This document shows, one piece after another, positions 8,539 to 16,032 of a stretch of DNA of 44,449 nucleotides. A model generated the notes under the pieces. The model saw only the letters and a program-made list of their open reading frames with translations, did no database searches and was not told the origin of the DNA. This DNA is from Azospirillum agricola. GTDB lineage: Bacteria; Pseudomonadota; Alphaproteobacteria; Azospirillales; Azospirillaceae. The position numbers were made by a program, and so were the translations under genes. The stretch spans positions 1-44,449 of the forward strand of contig NZ_JAGINM010000039.1 of the NCBI RefSeq assembly GCF_017876095.1. Direction: 5' to 3'. Position 1 is the first letter of the stretch, and each line of letters starts with the position of its first letter.

Positions 8539-9765
8539 TCACATCTTCTTGACGAGCGGGCAGTCGCTCTCGGCCAGCGGGCGGAACGCCTTGTCGCCGG
8601 GAACCGTCCGGACCAGCTTGTAATAGTCCCACGGCGCCTTGGATTCCGCCGGGGTCTTGACCTGGAACAGGTGCATGTCGCGCAGCACCCGGCCGTCCTC
8701 GCGCACCGTGCCGTTCTTCGTCATGAAGTCGTTCACCGGGGTCGCCTTCATCGTCTTCATGACGGCGGGGGCGGCGTCGGTGCCGGCGGCCTTGATCGCC
8801 TTCAGGTAATGGGCGACGGCGCCGTAGACGCCGGCCTGGTAGAAGGTCGGCATCGCCTTGCGCTTCTCGAAGAAGCGCTTGGAGAAGGCGCGGGTCTCCT
8901 CGTCCATGTCCCAATAGAAGGGATCGGTCAGCATGACCCCCTGGGTCGCCGGCAGGCCCAGCGCGTGGACCTCGTTGATGGCGAGCAGCAGCGCCACGAT
9001 GTTCTTGCCCGACTGGCCGAGCCCGAACTCCGCCGCCTGCTTGATGGCGTTCTGGGTGTCGGCCCCGGCGGTGGCGAGCGCCACCACCTCGGCCGGCGAC
9101 GCCTGCGCCTGGAGCAGGAAGGAGGAGAAGTCGGCGTTGTTGGCCGGCATCTTCACGCTGCCCGCCACCTTGCCCTTCTGGGCCTGCACGACGGCGCCGG
9201 TGTCGCGTTCCAGCGCGTGACCGAAGGCGTAGTCGGAGGTCAGGAAGAACCAGTTCTTGAAGCCGGCCGCCACCACCGCCTCGCCGGTCACATGGGCCAG
9301 CGCGTAGGTGTCGTAGGTCCAGTGGATGCCGTTGGGCGTGCAGGCCTTGCCGGTCAGGTCCGAACTGGCCGGCGAGGAGAAGATGGCGACGCGGTTCGCC
9401 TCCTTGGTGATCTGCTGCACGGCCAGCGCGACGGCCGAGTTCGGCACGTCGACGATGGCGTCGACCTGATCGACGTCGTACCAGCGCCGCGCGGTGGAGG
9501 CGCCGACGTCGGCCTTGTTCTGGTGGTCGGCGAAAATCAGCTCGACCGGCGTGCCGTTGACGGCGCCGCCGAAATCCTCGACCGCCATCTGCGCGGCGGT
9601 GATCGAGCCCTGGCCGGTGGTGTCGGTGAGCTGGCCCGACAGGTCGGTCAGGACGCCGATCTTGATCTTGCCGTCGCTGTAGGCGCTTTGCGCCCCCGCC
9701 GTCCGGGGAAGCGTCTGGGCGAGCAGGCAGGCGGCGACGGCCGCCGTCACGGCGTAACGGTTCAT
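8539..9765 (-). CDS. ABC transporter periplasmic binding protein, branched-chain amino acid (LivJ-like) type
   Basis: This 408-residue solute-binding protein belongs to the type I periplasmic fold used by HAAT-family importers. The signal peptide (about 1-24) ends at TAGAQS. The mature part starts with KIKIGVLTDLSGQLTDTTG, the typical first strand and ligand loop, and contains ADHQNKADVGASTARRWYD and VPNSAVALAVQQI segments. The start at 9765 has GGGAGGACATC before the ATG. It is the last gene of a minus-strand cluster that begins with the aldehyde dehydrogenase. No permease or ATPase genes for this transporter class are in the window, so it either works with a transporter encoded elsewhere or is an orphan receptor. 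The ligand is probably the acid or a related substrate handled by the cluster, which is an inference from position only. Confidence 0.85.
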   Translation of the reverse strand: MNRYAVTAAVAACLLAQTLPRTAGAQSAYSDGKIKIGVLTDLSGQLTDTTGQGSITAAQMAVEDFGGAVNGTPVELIFADHQNKADVGASTARRWYDVDQVDAIVDVPNSAVALAVQQITKEANRVAIFSSPASSDLTGKACTPNGIHWTYDTYALAHVTGEAVVAAGFKNWFFLTSDYAFGHALERDTGAVVQAQKGKVAGSVKMPANNADFSSFLLQAQASPAEVVALATAGADTQNAIKQAAEFGLGQSGKNIVALLLAINEVHALGLPATQGVMLTDPFYWDMDEETRAFSKRFFEKRKAMPTFYQAGVYGAVAHYLKAIKAAGTDAAPAVMKTMKATPVNDFMTKNGTVREDGRVLRDMHLFQVKTPAESKAPWDYYKLVRTVPGDKAFRPLAESDCPLVKKM

Positions 9766-9811
9766 GATGTCCTCCCGAGTTTTTATGGGCCGAGGGTTCT
9801 TATGGATTTGG

Positions 9812-11278
9812 TCAGCCGGCGTCCCTGGACGCGGCGGCGTGCTGGGCGGCCAGACGCCCGAACACGGCGCCGCGCAGGACCGAGGTCGAGCCGGTGTAGA
9901 CCTGATGGTAGAGCCCGACCGTCTCGCCCGCCGCATAGAGGCCCGGCATCGGCCGGCCGTTGCCGTCCAGCACGCGGGCGTCGACATCCACCTTCAGCCC
10001 GCCGAAGGTGAAGCAGTTGGCCGACACGATGGGGAAGGCGCGGAACGGCCCCTTGACCAGCGGGCGCGCCCAGTTGGTCTTGGCCGGCGAGAGTCCGGTC
10101 GTCGCCAGACCGTCCACCCGCGTCGGGTCGAAGCGGCTGCCGTCGGCCGGGCAAGCCGCGTTGTAGGCGGCGACCGTCGCCTTGGTGGCGTCCGCCGGCA
10201 ACCCGAGCTTCTCGATCAGCGCGTCGAGCGTCGGCGCCTCGATGGCCGGCACGTCGCTGCGGATGCTGGCGCGCCAGCGCGGGATGTCCTCCACCTGGTC
10301 GTCGAACAGGACGTAGGCGAGCCCGTCCGGCTGGTCGGCGACGATTCGGGTGATGGCGTCGTAGGTGGCGTCGGCGGTGCCCGGCGCCTCGTCGAGGAAG
10401 CGCTCGCCGCGCTTGTTGACCAGCACGCCGTAGGGCCAGATGAAGATCACCGCCTCGGGCTGGCGGGAGCGCGGATCGACCGGCTCGGCGTGGTAGGAGC
10501 CGAAATCGCCGGCCGGCGCCGCCCCGGCGTCGAGCGCCATGCGGATGCCCTCGCCCCGGTTGTAGTAGCCGCCGCGCGCCACCGGCCGCACATGCTTGGC
10601 GCGGGCGCCCATGTAGCGGGTCATCATCTCCGAATTGCCCTGGTAGCCGCCCGAGGCCAGGATCGTCGAACGGCCCCGGATGGCGACCCGTAGCCCGTCC
10701 GGCCCGGTCGCGTGCACGCCGCCGATGCGGCCCCGCTCGTCGCGCAGCAGGTCGAGCGCGGTGGTCCGGTAGAGCACGCGGGCGCCCAGCGTCCTGGCCT
10801 CCGCCATCAGACGCTCGATCAGGGCGAGGCCGCCGCCCTGCGCGGCGATGCGCTGGGTGTTCTGGGTCAGCAGATAGATCGCCTGCGGCTCGAAGCGCAG
10901 GCCGAACTCCTTCAGCCAGCCGATGGTCGGCGGCACCCGCTCGGCGAAGCGGGCGATCACTTCCGGATCGGGGAAGGGGTGGGCCTTCACGTAGTCGGGC
11001 CAGTACTCGTAGGGCTCGGCGGCGGCGGCCAGCACGTTGGGGTCGATGTTCAGCCCGGCGTTGGCGGCGAAATGCTCCTCGAAATCGTCGGCGATCTCGG
11101 AATCGTTCTTCATCCGCATGTAGGCCTCGGTCCAGCGGGAGTTGCCGCCGAACTCCTCCTCCGGCGACCGCTCCAGCAGCGTGACCGACAGCCCGGCCTG
11201 GAGCGCCGTCACCGCCGCCGACAGGCCGGCGATGCCACAGCCGACGATGACCAGATCGCTGATGCCCGCCTGATCCAT
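9812..11278 (-). CDS. FAD-dependent dehydrogenase, tricarballylate dehydrogenase (TcuA)-like
   Basis: This flavoprotein of about 488 residues belongs to the fumarate reductase/succinate dehydrogenase flavoprotein family. The FAD motif is VIVGCGIAGLSAA near the N-terminus, with LLERSPEEEFGGNS after it. The C-terminal part ends with GLYAAGETVGLYHQVYTGST. The run RFDPTRVDGLATTGLSP then AKTNWARP is strongly reminiscent of Salmonella TcuA, the enzyme that turns tricarballylate into cis-aconitate. No tcuB partner, which would reoxidise the flavin, is present. Two starts compete: 11278 has GGAGGAAACC upstream and is preferred; 11296 adds six residues. It sits 46 bp from its upstream neighbour (CoA-transferase) and 46 bp before the binding protein, so it is likely co-transcribed. 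The physiological substrate is inferred to be a polycarboxylate but is unproven. Confidence 0.8.
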   Translation of the reverse strand: MDQAGISDLVIVGCGIAGLSAAVTALQAGLSVTLLERSPEEEFGGNSRWTEAYMRMKNDSEIADDFEEHFAANAGLNIDPNVLAAAAEPYEYWPDYVKAHPFPDPEVIARFAERVPPTIGWLKEFGLRFEPQAIYLLTQNTQRIAAQGGGLALIERLMAEARTLGARVLYRTTALDLLRDERGRIGGVHATGPDGLRVAIRGRSTILASGGYQGNSEMMTRYMGARAKHVRPVARGGYYNRGEGIRMALDAGAAPAGDFGSYHAEPVDPRSRQPEAVIFIWPYGVLVNKRGERFLDEAPGTADATYDAITRIVADQPDGLAYVLFDDQVEDIPRWRASIRSDVPAIEAPTLDALIEKLGLPADATKATVAAYNAACPADGSRFDPTRVDGLATTGLSPAKTNWARPLVKGPFRAFPIVSANCFTFGGLKVDVDARVLDGNGRPMPGLYAAGETVGLYHQVYTGSTSVLRGAVFGRLAAQHAAASRDAG

Positions 11279-11324
11279 CCTGGTTTCCTCCGTCATCTCA
11301 GTCGTCTCCTGACATGTCCCGCGT

Positions 11325-12602
11325 TCATCCCGCGAGGCGCTGTTGGTTGCTGTCGGGTGCGCTGTCGGCCACGACGATCCCGGCGTCGCACAGGCTGTCG
11401 ATCGCCGCCGGGCCGTAGCCGAGTTCGGCCAGCACCGCGCGGGTGTCCTGGCCGACGCGCGGCGGGTCGCGGCGGATCGCCAGATCGGCTTCGGCGACGT
11501 GGATCGGCAGGCGCGGCAGGGCGGTCCGCACCCCGTTGGGCAGGGTCGTCGCCATCAGCCCGCCGGTCGCCCGCAGATGCGGGTCGTCGAACAGATCCTC
11601 CGGCCGGGCGATGGGGGCGAAGGGGATGCGGGCGCGCTCGCACACCGCCACCGCGTCCTCCATAGACAGGCCGCCGAACAGAGCGGTCAGCAGCGGCAGC
11701 AGGCGCGGCCGGGCGGCGATGCGGTCGTTGTTGGTGCGGAACTCCGGATCGTCGCGCAGGTCCGGCCGGTCGATCACCGCGCAGAAGCGCTCCCAATGGC
11801 TGTCGGTGGTGATGCCGACGAAGATCGGCCGCCCGTCGGCGACGTGGAAGGTTTCGTAAACCGCCCAGGCCGACACGCGCTCCGGCATCGGCGGGATCGG
11901 CGCGTCCGACTGGGCGGCGTAGCAGAGATGCTGGCCCATCAGGAACACCGTGGTCTCGAACAGGGCGGATTCGATGGTCTGGCCCCTGCCGGTCCGCTCG
12001 CGCTCGCGCAGCGCCACCAGGATGCCGATGACCGCGAACATGCCGCCGGTGATGTCCACCACCGAGGTGCCGGCGCGCAGCGGCCGGCCGCTGGGGCCGG
12101 TCATGTAGGCCAGCCCGGTCATCATCTGCACCACCTCGTCGAGCGCAAGGCGGTCCGCGTAGGGGCCGTCGAGGAAGCCCTTCAGGCTGGCGTAGATCAG
12201 GCGCGGGTTCACCCGTGCCAGCGCCTCGGCGCCCAGCCCCAGCCGTTCCATGGTGCCGGGGGCGAAGTTCTCCACCAGCACATCGGCCTCGGCGACGAGG
12301 CGCCGCGCGATGTCTCGGCCCTCCGGCGTCTTCAGATCGACGGCGACGGAGCGCTTGTTGCGGTTGAAATAGCCGAAATAGCCGGTGCCGAAGCCCTTCA
12401 GATGACGGGTCGGCTCGCCGTCGGGCACCGGCTCGATCTTCACCACGTCGGCGCCGAGGTCGGCGAGGATCATCGCGCAGGACGGCCCCATCACCGTGTG
12501 GCCGAAATCGAGGATTTTGACGCCGGCCAGGGGCAGCGGCTTGTCGCCGGATTGGGCCATGGATTGGGCCGTGGATTGGGCCGTGGATTGGGCCGTGCTC
12601 AT
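11325..12602 (-). CDS. Class III CoA-transferase, CaiB/BaiF family
   Basis: This 425-residue family III CoA-transferase moves CoA between carboxylic acids through an aspartyl intermediate. Seen are LAGVKILDFGHTVMGP at the start of the domain, MILADLGADVVKIEP, the NRNKRSVAVDLKTPEG motif, and LALDEVVQMMTG, in which Asp155 occupies the catalytic position. The C-terminal part has IPFAPI and the closing GQDTRAVLAELG. The first 18 residues are an unusual tail of repeated AQST units encoded by a 12-bp tandem repeat. The ATG overlaps the TGA of the preceding lyase gene (ATGA), so translation is coupled. Together with the lyase it suggests activation of a tricarboxylic or hydroxy acid to its CoA ester followed by cleavage. 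Donor and acceptor acids are unknown. Confidence 0.87.
   Translation of the reverse strand: MSTAQSTAQSTAQSMAQSGDKPLPLAGVKILDFGHTVMGPSCAMILADLGADVVKIEPVPDGEPTRHLKGFGTGYFGYFNRNKRSVAVDLKTPEGRDIARRLVAEADVLVENFAPGTMERLGLGAEALARVNPRLIYASLKGFLDGPYADRLALDEVVQMMTGLAYMTGPSGRPLRAGTSVVDITGGMFAVIGILVALRERERTGRGQTIESALFETTVFLMGQHLCYAAQSDAPIPPMPERVSAWAVYETFHVADGRPIFVGITTDSHWERFCAVIDRPDLRDDPEFRTNNDRIAARPRLLPLLTALFGGLSMEDAVAVCERARIPFAPIARPEDLFDDPHLRATGGLMATTLPNGVRTALPRLPIHVAEADLAIRRDPPRVGQDTRAVLAELGYGPAAIDSLCDAGIVVADSAPDSNQQRLAG
12551..12598. repeat. Four 12-bp tandem repeats in the start of the CoA-transferase gene
   Basis: Four consecutive copies of ATTGGGCC[AG]TGG (last base of the last copy C) encode the repeated tetrapeptide AQST/AQSM/AQSG at the protein N-terminus. 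The unit is a multiple of three, so copy-number slippage would change tail length but not reading frame. Confidence 0.9.
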
Positions 12603-13426
12603 GCGCCGTCTCCCGGCACCGGGCGCGGCGCGGCGCCCTCGTAACGGTAGGGGACGGAGGGCGGCATCGGCCCCTTGATGCGGCCGCCCTGCTGCGACTG
12701 CTCCCAGGCGTGCGCCAGGATGCCGACCGAGCGCGACAGCACGAACAGCCCGCGCCCCAGCCCGGCCGGGAAGCCGAGTTCGGCGAACACCACGGCGGTG
12801 GCGCCGTCGATGTTCATCGGCAGCCGCTTGCCCTTGCGCGCGGCGAGCGCATCCTCGACCGCGCGGCCGAGGACGGCCGTCTCGCCGGTGACGGCGCCCT
12901 CCCCCCTCGCCTCCTCGACCAGCGCCAGCAGGCGGCCGGCGCGCGGGTCGACGGGGTGGAAGCGGTGGCCGAAGCCGGGGATGTGCTCGCGCCGCTCCAG
13001 CCGGGCGGCGATCTCCCGGTCGGCCGCTTCCGCCACGGACAGGCCCTCCGCCACGCGGGCGGCGACGGCGGCGTACAGCTCCATGCACTGCTGGCCGGCG
13101 CCGCCATGGACGTCGCCCAGCGCGTTGACGCCCGACGCCATGGCGTTGTTCAGTCCGACGCCGCAGGTGGCGGCCATGCGGGCGGTGGCGATGGAAGGCG
13201 CCTGCGGACCGTGGTCCACCGCCGCCACCAGCGCCGCGCCCAGCAGCCGGCCTTGCGCCGGCGTCGGCAGCTCGCCGCGCAGCATCAGCCAGATCATGTC
13301 GGGGAAGCCGATCGTGCCGATCAGTTCCTCGATGGCGTAGCCGCGCACCCGGATCGAGCCGGGATGGATGTCGATGATCGAGGTCCGCCACCAGCCGGTG
13401 GCGGCGTCGATGCTTATGTCTGACAT
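12599..13426 (-). CDS. Citrate synthase-family protein, citryl-CoA lyase-like
   Basis: At 275 residues this is shorter than a normal citrate synthase (about 380-430) but keeps the active-site framework. His107 lies in GDVHGGAG, His154 in PGFGHRFHPVDPRAG (the family signature), and Asp207 in NIDGATAVVFAELGFP. Short members lacking the N-terminal region are usually named citryl-CoA lyase, which splits citryl-CoA into acetyl-CoA and oxaloacetate. The start at 13426 gives MSDIS and follows GGGAGCATTCCC. The frame upstream of it, opposite the aldehyde dehydrogenase gene, is only a shadow. The gene lies 25 bp after the aldehyde dehydrogenase and overlaps the CoA-transferase start. Context suggests it cleaves, rather than makes, a CoA ester of a citrate-like acid; that direction is inference. 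Confidence 0.82.
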   Translation of the reverse strand: MSDISIDAATGWWRTSIIDIHPGSIRVRGYAIEELIGTIGFPDMIWLMLRGELPTPAQGRLLGAALVAAVDHGPQAPSIATARMAATCGVGLNNAMASGVNALGDVHGGAGQQCMELYAAVAARVAEGLSVAEAADREIAARLERREHIPGFGHRFHPVDPRAGRLLALVEEARGEGAVTGETAVLGRAVEDALAARKGKRLPMNIDGATAVVFAELGFPAGLGRGLFVLSRSVGILAHAWEQSQQGGRIKGPMPPSVPYRYEGAAPRPVPGDGA

Positions 13427-13451
13427 GGGAATGCTCCCGAAGGCCCTGGCC

Positions 13452-14930
13452 TCAGCCGAGCACGAAGGGGTTGGCGCGGTTGGGCTTGGTGGTGATCCAG
13501 ACGCTCTTGGTCTGGAGGTATTCCTTGATCGCCTCGACCCCGCCCTCGCGCCCCAGGCCCGAGCGCTTGTAGCCGCCGAACGGCGTGGTGAAGCTGGTCG
13601 AGCGGTAGTTGTTGACCCACACCGTCCCGGCGCGCAGCCGGTCGACGCAATGCATCGCCCGGTGCAGGTCGCGCGTCCACACGCCGGCCGCCAACCCGAA
13701 CTCGACGTCGTTGGCGATGCGCAGCGCGTCCTCCTCGTCCTCGAAGGGGATGACGCAGAGCACCGGGCCGAAAACCTCCTCCTGGGCGATGCGCATGTCG
13801 TTGCGCACGCCGGTGAAGATGGTCGGCGCGACGAACTGGCCCTGGCCGTACTCCGGCCCCGAAAGGGCATGGCCGCCGAGCGCACAGACCGCGCCCTCCG
13901 CCTTCGCCATGTCGATCATCCGCAGGATCTTCTCCCACTGGGCGCGGGTGGCGATGGGGCCGATCTGCGTCTCCATCCGCGACGGGTCGCCGATGCGCGC
14001 CTCGCCCACCGCCGCGACCAGCTTTTCGACGAAGGCGTCGTGGATGGTCTTCTGCACCAGCAGGCGCGAGCCGGCCATGCAGGTCTGGCCCGAGGCGCCG
14101 AACACGCCGGAAATGGCGCCCTTCACCGCCTGGTCGAGGTCGGCGTCGTCGAAGACGATGTTCGGCGACTTGCCGCCCAGCTCCAGCGTCACCTTCTTCA
14201 GGCCCGGCGCCGCCGCCTCGTTCACTTTCTGGCCGCCGATGTCGCCGCCGGTGAAGGCGATCTTGGCGGTCAGCGGATGACGCACCAGCGGCTCGCCGAC
14301 CTCCGGACCAAAGCCGGTGACGACGTTGACGACGCCGCGCGGGAACCCCGCCTCCTGCGCCAGCCGCGCCAGTTCCAGGATCGAGGCGGAGGTGTATTCC
14401 GACGGCTTGATGACGATGGTGTTCCCGGCGGCCAGCGCCGGCGCCATCTTCCAGGTGGTCAGCGCCAGCGGCGAGTTCCACGGCGTGATGGCGACGACGA
14501 CGCCGAGCGGCTCGTACTTCACGTAGTTGAAGACGTCGGCCTTGTTGATCGGCACCACGGCGCCCTGCACCTTGTCGGCCAGCCCGGCGTAATAATGGAA
14601 CCACTGGGCGACGTTGCGCACCTGCCCGCTGACCTCGGCCATCAGCTTGCCGTTGTCGCGCTGCTCGATGGCGCCGAGCCGCTCGACGTTGCGCTCGATC
14701 AGCTCGGCCAGCCGGCGCAGCAGGGCGCCGCGCTGGGTCGCGGTCAGGCCGGCCCATTCCGGCGACAGGAAGGCGCGGTGCGCCGCCTCGACCGCGCGGT
14801 CGGCGTCGGCCCGCGTGCCGCGCGGGATGCGCGCCCACGCCTCCCCGGAGAAGGGCTCCGTCGTCTCGAACCATTCGTTGGAGACCGGATCGCACCAGTC
14901 CCCGTCGATGAACATCGTGTAGCGTTCCAC
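13452..14930 (-). CDS. NAD(P)-dependent aldehyde dehydrogenase
   Basis: This 492-residue aldehyde dehydrogenase of the ALDH superfamily oxidises an aldehyde to the acid. Catalytic residues are visible: Asn151 in PWNSPL, Glu250 in LELGGKSPNIVF, and nucleophile Cys284 in GQTCMAGSR. The nucleotide-binding turn, normally FTGSxxxG, reads FTGGDIGG, an unusual variant. The C-terminal PFGGYKRSGLGREGG motif is normal. The start is a GTG at 14930, directly preceded by GAGGCGAGG; an ATG at 14915 is the alternative. It is the first gene of the minus-strand cluster and lies directly behind the long palindrome at 14946-14982, so it is probably the promoter-proximal, regulator-controlled gene. The aldehyde is not known. 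Confidence 0.9.
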   Translation of the reverse strand: MERYTMFIDGDWCDPVSNEWFETTEPFSGEAWARIPRGTRADADRAVEAAHRAFLSPEWAGLTATQRGALLRRLAELIERNVERLGAIEQRDNGKLMAEVSGQVRNVAQWFHYYAGLADKVQGAVVPINKADVFNYVKYEPLGVVVAITPWNSPLALTTWKMAPALAAGNTIVIKPSEYTSASILELARLAQEAGFPRGVVNVVTGFGPEVGEPLVRHPLTAKIAFTGGDIGGQKVNEAAAPGLKKVTLELGGKSPNIVFDDADLDQAVKGAISGVFGASGQTCMAGSRLLVQKTIHDAFVEKLVAAVGEARIGDPSRMETQIGPIATRAQWEKILRMIDMAKAEGAVCALGGHALSGPEYGQGQFVAPTIFTGVRNDMRIAQEEVFGPVLCVIPFEDEEDALRIANDVEFGLAAGVWTRDLHRAMHCVDRLRAGTVWVNNYRSTSFTTPFGGYKRSGLGREGGVEAIKEYLQTKSVWITTKPNRANPFVLG

Positions 14931-14945
14931 CCTCGCCTCGCAGAA

Positions 14946-14982
14946 GTTCTGTTAGATAGAACTAAGTTTCATCTAAGAGAAC
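14946..14982. promoter_or_regulatory. 37-bp near-perfect palindrome, probable IclR operator
   Basis: Centred on 14964, the left arm (GTTCTGTTAGAT, 14946-14957) and right arm (ATCTAAGAGAAC, 14971-14982) are complementary at 11 of 12 positions. An inner AACT-A-AGTT (14960-14968) shares the same centre, so 15 of 18 pairs match. It is AT-rich within GC-rich DNA and starts 16 bp upstream of the aldehyde dehydrogenase start, in the region divergent to the IclR-type gene. Position and symmetry fit an operator for a dimer or tetramer of that regulator, overlapping the promoter. Confidence 0.65.
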
Positions 14983-15140
14983 ATGCGTGAGCGAAATGTG
15001 TCAAGCCCCAACCTTTTCCCTCCCGATATTTTCGAGTCCGAACTTTCTGCGCGCCACCTCCGGCGCCGACCGACCTTGACGCCCGGTGGTGCGGTCGGGG
15101 ACAAAAGCGCGTCGAAGCCGCCACCACCGAAGGACGCGCC

Positions 15141-15911
15141 ATGACCGATGCCAAGCCCACCACGGCCACCGCCCCCGCCGGAGGAGTGGAGGCGGTCGAC
15201 CGGGCGCTGAGCATCGTCGGCTGCTTCCAGGCGGGCGACCACGCGCTCAGCCTGACGGAGATCGCGGCGCGGACCGGACTTTACAAAAGCACCATCCTGC
15301 GGCTGACCGTGTCGCTGGAGAAGGCCGGCTATCTGGTCCGCCACCAGGACAAGTCCTATCGGCTCGGCGCGGAGCTGATGCGGCTGGGCGGGCTCTACCA
15401 GCGCTCGCTGCGGCTGGAGGACCATGTCCGGCCGGTGCTGCGCCAGTTGATGCGCGAGAGCGGTGAGAGCGCCTCCTTCTTCCGGCGCGAGGGGGCGTGG
15501 CGCATCTGCGCCTTCCGCGAGGATTCCACCCAGGCGATCCGCGACCATGTGCATGAGGGCGACCGCCTGCCGCTGGAGCGGGGCGCGGCCGGCCATGCCC
15601 TGACCCGCTTCGCCGGGGAGGTGTCGGCGGCCGACGTCGCCGCCCTGCCCCTGCTGTCCTTCGGCGAGCGGGAGTCCGAGACCGGCGCCGCCGCCGTGCC
15701 GGTGTTCTCCCAGCGCGAGGGGCTGATCGGCGCCCTGACCCTGTCGGGCCCGCTGACCCGCTTCACCGAGGAGCGGGTGGCGGTGATGGCGCCCCTGCTG
15801 CTGGCCGCCGGCCGCCGACTGTCGGAGACGCTGGGCGGGCACTACCCGGACCCGGCGGGCACCGCTGGAAGCGCCGCGCCGGAATCCCGCCGGCCTGACG
15901 CCCATAGGTGA
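15141..15911 (+). CDS. IclR-family transcriptional regulator
   Basis: This 256-residue protein has the two IclR domains. The N-terminal winged helix-turn-helix spans about residues 15-75 (VEAVDRALSIVGCFQ, then LTEIAARTGLYKSTILRLTVSLEKAGYL). The C-terminal GAF-like effector domain spans about 85-245 (RPVLRQLMRESGESASFF, LERGAAGHAL, AAAVPVFSQREGLIGALTLSGP). It is divergent from the aldehyde dehydrogenase cluster, with 210 bp between the starts. The start has AAGGA seven bases upstream. By position it most likely controls that cluster in response to the substrate, binding the palindrome at 14946-14982. Whether it represses or activates cannot be read from the sequence. Confidence 0.9.
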   Translation: MTDAKPTTATAPAGGVEAVDRALSIVGCFQAGDHALSLTEIAARTGLYKSTILRLTVSLEKAGYLVRHQDKSYRLGAELMRLGGLYQRSLRLEDHVRPVLRQLMRESGESASFFRREGAWRICAFREDSTQAIRDHVHEGDRLPLERGAAGHALTRFAGEVSAADVAALPLLSFGERESETGAAAVPVFSQREGLIGALTLSGPLTRFTEERVAVMAPLLLAAGRRLSETLGGHYPDPAGTAGSAAPESRRPDAHR

Positions 15912-16032
15912 CCAGCCACTCCCTTGCCGGCGCCCCTGATCGGACAACCGCTTCAGAGGCGCCATCGTTTGTTGCCACGCCCGGCGTCCCTGCGTAGCTT
16001 CGGTCGCCGTGGACGCGCAAAGGAGGCCATCG

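Noticed and set aside
11343..12644. Plus-strand open frame of over 400 codons opposite the CoA-transferase
   Set aside because: It is antisense to a gene with clear catalytic motifs, and its His/Gln/Arg/Gly-rich translation has no recognisable domain.
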